DNA of 36,798 nucleotides from the NCBI GenBank assembly GCA_016718845.1, contig JADKCK010000043.1, forward strand, positions 1 to 36,798, written 5' to 3'. Shown in pieces: positions 25,892 through 32,378 of this stretch; the stretch's first letter is position 1; each line of letters begins with the position of its first letter. This DNA comes from Sphingobacteriales bacterium (GTDB lineage Bacteria > Bacteroidota > Bacteroidia > Chitinophagales > UBA2359). The notes under the pieces are model-generated. The model was given only the letters and a program-made list of their open reading frames with translations. It was not told where the DNA came from and did not search any database. Made by a program: the position numbers and the translations under genes.

Positions 25892-26035
25892 TATCTTTGC
25901 ACCAAAATAAATTGCTTTTTGCCAAAAAAATTAGCTATTAGCTAAAAATAAGATTAAAAAAACAATTTGATTTTAAAAAAATGTACACACAAAAGGCATA
26001 AGTCACGAAAATGTCAAATTTAGGTGTTATCTTTG
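25892..26035 (+). promoter_or_regulatory. Two -7 boxes upstream of the thioredoxin-fold protein gene
   Basis: TATCTTTG occurs at 25892-25899 and again at 26028-26035, both exact TAnnTTTG. Neither has a clear -33 TTG. The second lies inside an upstream in-frame extension, so the true start is the downstream ATG at 26167. Leaders would be about 260 and 125 nt. The region between and around them (25781-26166) has no other gene. Confidence 0.45.
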
Positions 26036-26166
26036 TACCTTGTTTAGTAGTTAAATCTTTTAAAGTAAAGCATTTAACATTTGTACAAGTTCAGATAAGG
26101 TTCCCCCCTAATTTTTCTTTTCTCTTAATCCTTTTTTATCACTTCTCCCCCAAATTAGTGTTTATT

Positions 26167-27444
26167 ATGAAATCTAATTTTTTCAAAAGTAAGCTAGCTC
26201 TGTTGCTGTTAGCTTCTACATTGGCTCAAACCGATAGTCAAGCTGCTCCCTTGATTCATTTTGGTAAGCAAAACGCAAACAAAGCCAAGCACCAAAAGAT
26301 AAAAGGTGTGCAATATTTTCAAGGCAGCTGGAAAGAGACGCAGATAGCCGCCAGGCAACAAAAGCACATAGTGTTTGTAGAAATTTATGCCGAAAACTAT
26401 GCTCCAAGCCGCTTGTTAAACGATTTGTTGATGGAAAAATCAGTAGCTGAGTACTACAACCAACATTTTATTAATTACCGCGTTGATATTAACTCGGTAA
26501 TTGGCAACGAGTTTATCAAAAACTACAAGGTTGCCGCAGCAGGCGAGTTACTCTTTTTTGCCCCCAATGGTAAAATCATTTCGCATCAGGCAGGTGCTAC
26601 TTCGGCTGCTCAACTAAACGCCATTGCACGCTCGGTTATCAAACAAACAATGATAGACCTAAACACCATGCAAGAGCAATACAACAAGGGGTTTCGGTCT
26701 ACCGACTTTTTGTACGATTTTGCTTATCAACTGCGCGAAAATAACCGCCCAAACGATGAGGTAGTAGCCAACTATATCAAAAAAGAAAAATTGGCAAACC
26801 ATTGTACTGATACCAAAGACTTGCGTTTTGTGTACGACTTTTCGACCGATTTGCGCACCGACGCTATGGATGTGTTGCTTAAAAACAAAAGCACCTTTGA
26901 ACGCACCTTTGGCAAAGAAAATATTGACCAAAAAATAACTACTGCCGCTACTACTGCTGCCGAGAATGCTAAAACAACAAAAGATGCCGAATTGTTGAAC
27001 AAAGCTTGCGAGGTGGTTGAAAAAAGCAAAATAAGTAATGCCAAAGACCTTTTGTTTAAAATGAAATGGGATTACTTTGAAACAACCAAAGATAATAAAA
27101 GCCAAGTAAAGTTGATTACCGAGTATATGAACGGATATGCAGGTTACGACTCGGAGGTTTACTATCAAAAAGCCATACAATTAATGTATGCTGCTAAAAG
27201 CAATATACAGGATTGGAAAACAGCTCAAAAATGGTTCGAAAAATCAATTACACTTGATGCCGGTTACCAAAACCAGAAGGATTATGCTCGTTTGCTAATT
27301 AAATTGGGCGACAGTACCAAAGCTAAACAAATGCTTACGCAAGCACTTAATGCCGGACGAAGCAAAGGCATTGATTGTTCGGAAGGACAATTATTGCTCG
27401 AAACCCTATCAAAATACAGTAGTAGCCGAATTGTAAGCCTTTAA
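26167..27444 (+). CDS. Exported thioredoxin-fold protein without catalytic cysteines
   Basis: From the ATG at 26167 the 425-residue protein starts MKSNFFKSKLALLLLASTLA with a signal peptide ending SQAA. Residues about 46-165 follow the thioredoxin-like pattern of periplasmic thiol proteins. GSWKETQIAARQQKHIVFVE precedes the active-site loop, then LLMEKSVAEYYNQHFINYRVD, and a GELLFFAPNGKIISHQAG strand follows. Where a YTDWCGPCK-type loop is expected, the sequence is YAENYAPSRL, so both cysteines are gone and redox activity is unlikely. The C-terminal half (about 190-425) is helical, with TPR-like segments near the end (YQKAIQLMYAAKSNIQDWKT, then ARLLIKLGDSTKAKQML). Upstream frame extension to 26011 is rejected because it spans a promoter box. 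Its partner is unknown. A terminator follows. Confidence 0.75.
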   Translation: MKSNFFKSKLALLLLASTLAQTDSQAAPLIHFGKQNANKAKHQKIKGVQYFQGSWKETQIAARQQKHIVFVEIYAENYAPSRLLNDLLMEKSVAEYYNQHFINYRVDINSVIGNEFIKNYKVAAAGELLFFAPNGKIISHQAGATSAAQLNAIARSVIKQTMIDLNTMQEQYNKGFRSTDFLYDFAYQLRENNRPNDEVVANYIKKEKLANHCTDTKDLRFVYDFSTDLRTDAMDVLLKNKSTFERTFGKENIDQKITTAATTAAENAKTTKDAELLNKACEVVEKSKISNAKDLLFKMKWDYFETTKDNKSQVKLITEYMNGYAGYDSEVYYQKAIQLMYAAKSNIQDWKTAQKWFEKSITLDAGYQNQKDYARLLIKLGDSTKAKQMLTQALNAGRSKGIDCSEGQLLLETLSKYSSSRIVSL

Positions 27445-27475
27445 TATTCGCAACTATTTTATATTCTTTTACCCC

Positions 27476-27509
27476 AAAGCGGCAATCCTTAAAGATTGTC
27501 GCTTTTTTT
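27476..27509 (+). terminator. Rho-independent terminator
   Basis: AAAGCGGCAATC (27476-27487) pairs with GATTGTCGCTTT (27494-27505) with one mismatch. A seven-base T-run follows. It ends the thioredoxin-fold gene. Confidence 0.87.
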
Positions 27510-27548
27510 GCCTTAAATAGCCTAACTACCACAGCACCGCATTCAAAA

Positions 27549-27600
27549 AAACATGCAAAACAAGGACAAACTCAAAGGTTTGTCCTTGTTTTGCATGTTT
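27549..27600 (-). terminator. Very long perfect hairpin, terminator of the HMA-AraC gene
   Basis: Arms 27549-27571 and 27578-27600 are 23 bp and perfectly complementary around a six-base loop (core CAAAACAAGGACAAAC). The A-run at 27545-27551 reads as T on the minus strand. It lies 36 bp past the stop of the minus-strand regulator gene. Confidence 0.8.
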
Positions 27601-27635
27601 GCTAAATCTGCAAAAACAGCAGTAGTAACCATCCA

Positions 27636-28229
27636 TCACATCACCGAATCGATTGGTCGACGCGGAAGATGTTGTTGGTTTTTATAATCAGTAACCGATA
27701 TATCAAGGTATTTTTTAAACTGATTAGACAAATGTTGCACACTACGATAGCCCATTCGATAAGCAATTTCGCTAAGTGTATATTGGTTATATTGCAATAA
27801 CTCCTTAACATGTTCTAATTTTTGTAAGATAGTGTATTTTTCGAGCGTTATGGTTTCGTGGCGCGAAAAAATTTTGCTAATACTACTATAACTCATTCCA
27901 ATTTTCTGGGCAATATAATCCGAGTTGCGCATAGTCGGTTCTGTCTCGGAGTCTTGACGAACCAATTGTATTATTATGTTTTTTATTTTCTCTACAATTT
28001 GTTCTTCTTTATCCGTCAATAATTCAAAACCATTATCTATCAATGCCTCTTCTATATCTATAAAATCCGCATTGTTTATTTCTACAAGTGCTTCGCCAAG
28101 TTGCACATCGTATACAGTAACACCTAGTTTCAACAGTTCTTCGCGCACTACACGTATGCAGCGCGGGCAAACCATATTTTTTATCTGCAATTTTATTGAA
28201 TTATCATCAGATTTTGCTTCTATACTCAT
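27636..28229 (-). CDS. HMA metal-binding domain fused to an AraC-type DNA-binding domain
   Basis: The 197-residue protein has an N-terminal heavy-metal-associated domain (about 10-75). LQIKNMVCPRCIRVVREELL contains the two metal-ligand cysteines Cys21 and Cys24, followed by GVTVYDVQLGEALVEI. Residues about 100-190 form an AraC-family pair of helix-turn-helix motifs: DYIAQKIGMSYSSISKIFSR and TLSEIAYRMGYRSVQHLSNQ, then FKKYLDISVTDYK. The natural reading is a transcription regulator that senses Cu(I) or a similar soft metal directly; the metal is an inference. No metal exporter lies beside it. It follows an EEP-family gene by 27 bp in the same direction, so the two are probably co-transcribed. 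Confidence 0.88.
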   Translation of the reverse strand: MSIEAKSDDNSIKLQIKNMVCPRCIRVVREELLKLGVTVYDVQLGEALVEINNADFIDIEEALIDNGFELLTDKEEQIVEKIKNIIIQLVRQDSETEPTMRNSDYIAQKIGMSYSSISKIFSRHETITLEKYTILQKLEHVKELLQYNQYTLSEIAYRMGYRSVQHLSNQFKKYLDISVTDYKNQQHLPRRPIDSVM

Positions 28230-28256
28230 AGTCTTTATTTTAAAATTAGTAATAGG

Positions 28257-29303
28257 TCAATATCTTAGTGTCATATATGTAGGCAAGTGGTCGCTATAAC
28301 CGCCATAGTATTTGGTGCCACCATAGGTAGCACTTGGCGATTTACCACCGTAACGTGTGTCGTTATACATCATCCAATCTTGTTTAAAAATATGTACATC
28401 TTTGGGCGATGTTTTTAAACCTTTGGTATTTTGCAACAATGCCCCCGACACAATAATGTGATCAAGTACCCCCCATTTACCTTCGTAGCGATGAGTGCCA
28501 AGCCCTTTTTGTTGAAATTGAGCAGATAAATCGTACAATTGCGCGGCGTCGGGCTTCGAGCAATCATTTTTAGCTTTCAATATTTCGGCAACACTTTTAT
28601 TATCGGGATGGTCGTTTAGGTCGCCCATAATAATAATTTTAGCATTGCCATCTTTTTGCAAAATACTACTTACTTTTGTTTGCACAATTTTTGCGGCGGC
28701 TTCGCGTTTAGGCGACGATTTTTCCATGCCTTCGCGACGCGAGGGCCAATGATTAACAAAAACATGGACATCTTGTTTGCCCAATTTGCCTTGTACGTAT
28801 AAAATATCGCGTGTGCGGTCGGATGGTTCAAAATCAAATTCCACTTTTATGGGTTCTGATGCAGTAAGCGTAAAATAGGTTGGGTCGTAAAGCAATGCCA
28901 CATCAATACCTCGTTCATCGGGCGAGTCGTAATGTACAATGCCATAATTATCGGCAATAGGTGTTTTTTTTATCAAGTCTTGCAATACGGTTTCGTTTTC
29001 TACCTCCGAAAGCCCGATTAGCGCAGGCACTTTTTTACCTCCTAAAATACCGCTTAATACTTTGTATATATTGTCTAATTTTTTCTGGTATCGCTCAGGT
29101 GTCCAAGCATTTTTGCCTTTAGGTGCAAAATCATCATCACCGCCATAAGGTGCGTCAATGGTGTCAAATAAGTTTTCGGTGTTGTAAAAAGCTACTGTTA
29201 TTTTTTTACCATCCGATGAGCAGCAGTACATGCCCAATACAACAACACTACTTAATAGTAGCAATAAACAGACCAACAACATTTGTGTGATTTTTGTTTT
29301 CAT
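28257..29303 (-). CDS. Exported endonuclease/exonuclease/phosphatase (EEP) family protein
   Basis: The 348-residue protein begins with a strong hydrophobic export segment (about residues 5-27) followed by CCSSDGKK; the lipobox is not canonical, so lipidation is uncertain. The EEP fold residues are in place: YNTENLFD (Asn41), LIGLSEVENE (Glu100), VNHWPSRREG, IIMGDLNDHPDN, and the C-terminal YSDHLPTY with the catalytic His. These enzymes cut phosphodiesters of DNA, RNA or lipids, and members with this exact pattern in Bacteroidota are secreted nucleases or phosphatases. The substrate is not deducible. It is the first gene of a likely two-gene operon with the HMA-AraC regulator. Confidence 0.88.
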   Translation of the reverse strand: MKTKITQMLLVCLLLLLSSVVVLGMYCCSSDGKKITVAFYNTENLFDTIDAPYGGDDDFAPKGKNAWTPERYQKKLDNIYKVLSGILGGKKVPALIGLSEVENETVLQDLIKKTPIADNYGIVHYDSPDERGIDVALLYDPTYFTLTASEPIKVEFDFEPSDRTRDILYVQGKLGKQDVHVFVNHWPSRREGMEKSSPKREAAAKIVQTKVSSILQKDGNAKIIIMGDLNDHPDNKSVAEILKAKNDCSKPDAAQLYDLSAQFQQKGLGTHRYEGKWGVLDHIIVSGALLQNTKGLKTSPKDVHIFKQDWMMYNDTRYGGKSPSATYGGTKYYGGYSDHLPTYMTLRY

Positions 29304-29482
29304 TTAAACTAAGTATTATTACTTTTATTTATTTATAAATTTTGTGGTTTTAGAATTTATTTTTATGGCTTACAATTATCCAAATTAGCAAAAAAAAGCA
29401 CGTTTATACACCTGACAACCACATTAAAACGCGTTAATTTTTATTTTGTTGCAATAATACGCACTTTTTGGAATAATTGTCG

Positions 29483-29490
29483 TAATTTTG
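29483..29490 (+). promoter_or_regulatory. -7 promoter box of dprA
   Basis: TAATTTTG, an exact TAnnTTTG, lies 16 bases before the GTG start of dprA. No TTG is at the usual distance. Transcription would begin about 10 nt before the start codon. Confidence 0.5.
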
Positions 29491-29506
29491 GGCATAAATT
29501 AGTGCT

Positions 29507-30622
29507 GTGACCGAAAAAGATTTACAAAATTACATTTGCTTATTATCTTTGCCTGGCATTGGCAATGTAACTGCCAAAACTTTAATTAGCTACTGCGGCA
29601 GTGTCGAGGGTGTTTTAAATGCTTCACAAAAAAGCTTATTAAAAATTCCGGGCATTGGGCAAACAAGTGCAACTGCTATTTTGCAGCATCAGCAATATAT
29701 GCCAAAGGCAGAGGCTGAGGTTGCGTTTATTCACAAAAATAATATCGAGCCAATTTCGTACCTTTCGCCTACGTATCCTCGTTTGCTCAAAGAATGTTCC
29801 GACTCGCCCATCTTGCTGTACTACAAGGGCAATGTTCCGCTCGATTTTCCAAAGATGATAGCCGTTGTTGGCACGCGTAATATAAGCGAATATGGCAAAG
29901 AGCGGTGCATGGACTTGATAGAAGGGCTAAAAAAATACGATGTATTAGTGATAAGTGGCTTGGCTTATGGCGTTGACTACTTCACACACATGGCTTGCGT
30001 ACAACAGCAAGTACCTACTATTGGCGTACTTGGGCATGGCTTAGACCGTATTTACCCTGCGGGTCATCGCGATTTGGCAAAACGAATGGTACAAAATGGT
30101 GGTTTATTGACTGAATTTCCGAGCGGGGGTTTACCCGCAGCCGAAAATTTTCCGCGCCGAAACCGCATTATTGCAGGCATGACGCAATGTACTATTGTAG
30201 TAGAAACATCGGCACAAGGCGGCAGCATTATTACTGCACGTGCGGCTGCTTCTTATAATCGCGATGTGTTTGCCGTACCTGGGCGTGTAGGCGATCCTGT
30301 GTCGATAGGCTGTAATTGGCTTATTAAAAAAAATACCGCCGCCATGCTCGAAACAGTTGCCGATCTAGTAGATTACTATGGCTGGGAAAGCAACAAAGGT
30401 ACGTCTATAAAACGACAAACACAACTTCCTTTGGATTTATCGCCCGAAGAAAGCCAAATTTTAACTTTTTTGCGCGAAAAACGAACCGCACATATCGATG
30501 TTATCTGCTATTACACCGGTTTAGCACATAGTTCGGTATCGCCAAACTTATTAACCTTAGAATTTAGAGGAATTACCCAAGCATTACCGGGCAGTATGTA
30601 CAAATTATTGATAGATTATTAA
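29507..30622 (+). CDS. dprA: DNA-processing protein DprA
   Basis: The 371-residue protein protects incoming single-stranded DNA and loads RecA in natural transformation. Residues 1-65 hold helix-hairpin-helix motifs (LSLPGIGNVTAKTLI and LLKIPGIGQTSATAIL). The Rossmann domain (about 110-300) contains VVGTRNISEYGKERC, ISGLAYGVDYFTHM, LGHGLDRIYPAGHRDLA, ENFPRRNRIIAGM and ETSAQGGSIITARAA. The C-terminal winged helix (about 305-371) is present. The start is GTG (29507-29509), directly before the conserved N-terminus and after a promoter box. floA follows by 56 bp in the same direction. Confidence 0.95.
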   Translation: MTEKDLQNYICLLSLPGIGNVTAKTLISYCGSVEGVLNASQKSLLKIPGIGQTSATAILQHQQYMPKAEAEVAFIHKNNIEPISYLSPTYPRLLKECSDSPILLYYKGNVPLDFPKMIAVVGTRNISEYGKERCMDLIEGLKKYDVLVISGLAYGVDYFTHMACVQQQVPTIGVLGHGLDRIYPAGHRDLAKRMVQNGGLLTEFPSGGLPAAENFPRRNRIIAGMTQCTIVVETSAQGGSIITARAAASYNRDVFAVPGRVGDPVSIGCNWLIKKNTAAMLETVADLVDYYGWESNKGTSIKRQTQLPLDLSPEESQILTFLREKRTAHIDVICYYTGLAHSSVSPNLLTLEFRGITQALPGSMYKLLIDY

Positions 30623-30678
30623 CTAAAAGCCGATTTAATCTACATAAATCTAGTTATAAAAATAAAAAAACAAAAATT

Positions 30679-31779
30679 ATGATTTTTTACTTGTTCATTA
30701 TCATTCTTTTAGCCCTAATAATAGGCTATGCCATATACGCCCGTTTAGATATGTGGGTAGAAGCTAAATCAAATGGTGTAAAATTATCCATAATAGATAT
30801 GGGTTTAATGCGTTTCAGGCAAATGCCCATAGAAAATATAATAAAAGCATTAACCAAAATATCTAAAGCCAATTTAGATATAAAATACGAACAACTAGAA
30901 CGGCATCATTTGTCGGGGGGCGATATTATGGCAGTAGTTGATGCCTTAGTTATTGCCAGTAGCGCATTTAAAAACCAACATGCCGACAATGCTGCTATAC
31001 CCAAATTTGGTTTCGCCGAAGCCGCTGGTATCGACCTATCAGGTAAAAAAGTAGTGGAAGCCATCAAAACATGGGTGCAACCACGTGTTATTGTCACCGA
31101 AATTATTACCGCCGTAGCCAAAGACAGAATCCAAGTGTTTGTTAAAGCTCGCATCACCATACAAACTCACTTTGAACGATATGTAGGGGGAGCTATCGAA
31201 GAAACCATTATTGCTCGAGTAGGTGAAGGCATATTATCCCAAATTGGCGCACATACCCACGAAGAAGTACTTGAAAGCCCCAGCAAAATAGCCGATAAAG
31301 TAGAAGCAACCGAATTGGACTACGACAAAGCGGCTTATCGAATTACCTCTATAGATATTGACGAGCTATCAATAGGTAAAAACATAGGCGTAGAACTAGA
31401 CATGGAACGAGCCGAAGCCGATAAAAAAATAGCTCAGGCAAACGCCGAAAAACGCCGCTCGGTAGCCATAGCCTACGAACAAGAAGCCAAAGCAAAAGCC
31501 GAAGAGTCAAGAGCTAACCTAATACGCGCCGAAGCCGATATACCCGCTGCAATAGCCGAAGCCTTAAGAAACGGCAAAATGAGCTTTTCGGACTATAACC
31601 AATATAAAAACCTAAAAGCCGACACCGAAATGCGCGAATCAGTATCTAAAAGTATCTTACCACCACCCCAAACAAATCAAAACCCATTCGAATCCGACAA
31701 TATACAAGATACCCATAAAGAACACCTCCACCACCACGAACAAGACAATCAACATCCCAACGAACAAGATAAAAAATAA
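30679..31779 (+). CDS. floA: Flotillin-like SPFH-domain protein FloA
   Basis: The 366-residue protein has one N-terminal membrane-inserted segment (about residues 2-22), then the FloA/YqfA signature: MRFRQMPIENIIKALTKISKA, GGDIMAVVDALVIAS, AAGIDLSGKKVVEAIKTWV and VTEIITAVAKDRIQVFVKAR. A coiled-coil region rich in Ala, Glu and Lys (about 245-300, DMERAEADKKIAQANAEKRR) follows. The tail after residue 320 is hydrophilic and His/Gln/Asn-rich. Flotillins organise membrane microdomains. The NfeD partner common beside floA is not next to it here. A terminator follows. Confidence 0.94.
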   Translation: MIFYLFIIILLALIIGYAIYARLDMWVEAKSNGVKLSIIDMGLMRFRQMPIENIIKALTKISKANLDIKYEQLERHHLSGGDIMAVVDALVIASSAFKNQHADNAAIPKFGFAEAAGIDLSGKKVVEAIKTWVQPRVIVTEIITAVAKDRIQVFVKARITIQTHFERYVGGAIEETIIARVGEGILSQIGAHTHEEVLESPSKIADKVEATELDYDKAAYRITSIDIDELSIGKNIGVELDMERAEADKKIAQANAEKRRSVAIAYEQEAKAKAEESRANLIRAEADIPAAIAEALRNGKMSFSDYNQYKNLKADTEMRESVSKSILPPPQTNQNPFESDNIQDTHKEHLHHHEQDNQHPNEQDKK

Positions 31780-31803
31780 ACAACATAGCCAACAAAGTAC
31801 CAC

Positions 31804-31836
31804 AAAACCTTTCTGTTCTTAAACAGAAAGGTTTTT
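31804..31836 (+). terminator. Rho-independent terminator of floA
   Basis: AAAACCTTTCTGTT (31804-31817) pairs perfectly with AACAGAAAGGTTTT (31822-31835) around a four-base loop. A T-run follows. Confidence 0.92.
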
Positions 31837-32005
31837 TATCTTTTGGTACTCTTCTTCAAAACCACTTTCAAAATACCCCATCAAATACCTAAAACGCAAT
31901 TACTTTTGCTTCGCGCAGTTCCATATTCGGTGCTAAGGTTGGTGAGCTTGTCGAACCATGCACCTTTTGTCTACCCACAAAGTGCCAAGTTTGCGCGCCC
32001 CAAAC
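31837..32005. other. Intergenic flank of the octamer array, no gene
   Basis: Together with the array, this makes about 600 bp without a gene between floA and the adhesin. The segment contains the palindromic repeat (31929-31964) and is richer in G and C than the spacers elsewhere. Open frames here are only by-products of the stop-free array. Confidence 0.5.
31929..31964. repeat. Short interspersed palindromic repeat
   Basis: GGTGC (31929-31933) faces GCACC (31960-31964), and inside them GGTT (31937-31940) faces AACC (31954-31957). The centre reads TTGGTGAGCTTGTCGAACC, which resembles the TTCGACAAGCTCA intergenic repeat found in many Bacteroidota. A related degenerate copy occurs at 17826-17850. 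Confidence 0.5.
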
Positions 32006-32269
32006 ATCACCCCTTCACTCCATTTCACTCATTCACCATTTCACTCCTTCACCATTTCACTCCTTCACCACATCACAACATCGCCACATCGCCACTTCAC
32101 AACATCACCACTTCACCACATCACAACATCACAACTTCGCCACATCGCCCCTTCACTCCTTCACTCCTTCGCCTTCACAACATCACCACTTCACAACATC
32201 GCCACATCACAACATCGCCACATCACAACATCGCCACATCACCCCTTCACTCCTTCACTCCTTCGCCAC
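32006..32269. repeat. Tandem array of about 33 degenerate octamers (consensus WTCRCNNN)
   Basis: Read from 32006, the sequence divides into 32 octamers plus one hexamer (32168-32173), with a single two-base insertion (32022-32023). Each unit begins TTCAC, ATCAC, TTCGC or ATCGC. The third part is drawn from few endings: TCC, CAT, TCA, CAC, AAC, CCC. A larger block, [A]TC[R]CCCC-TTCACTCC-TTCACTCC-TTCGCC, occurs at 32144-32173 and 32238-32267, and its first half at 32006-32021. The plus strand has no stop codons, which produces long meaningless frames. It lies between two terminators, so it is probably not part of an mRNA. Function is unknown. Confidence 0.85.
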
Positions 32270-32283
32270 ATGCAAGCACCCAT

Positions 32284-32328
32284 AAAAAAAGCTGCCGACC
32301 TCCCATTTGGGCTGTCGGCAGCTTTTTT
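32284..32328. terminator. Bidirectional terminator
   Basis: AAAAAAGCTGCCGAC (32285-32299) pairs perfectly with GTCGGCAGCTTTTTT (32314-32328), giving T-runs in both directions. On the minus strand it ends the adhesin gene (stop at 32379). Confidence 0.92.
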
Positions 32329-32378
32329 GTTTTAAATGATGAGCGATAATAGTTAATCATCGCCCATCATTATTTGTT

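Noticed and set aside
26659..27180. 173-codon minus-strand frame
   Set aside because: Antisense to a gene with a clear signal peptide and thioredoxin fold; no start signals or recognisable protein.
31843..32349. Overlapping long plus-strand frames of 125-168 codons rich in His, Thr, Ser and Pro
   Set aside because: They are translations of the stop-free octamer array, occur in more than one frame, span two hairpins and have no start context or domain.
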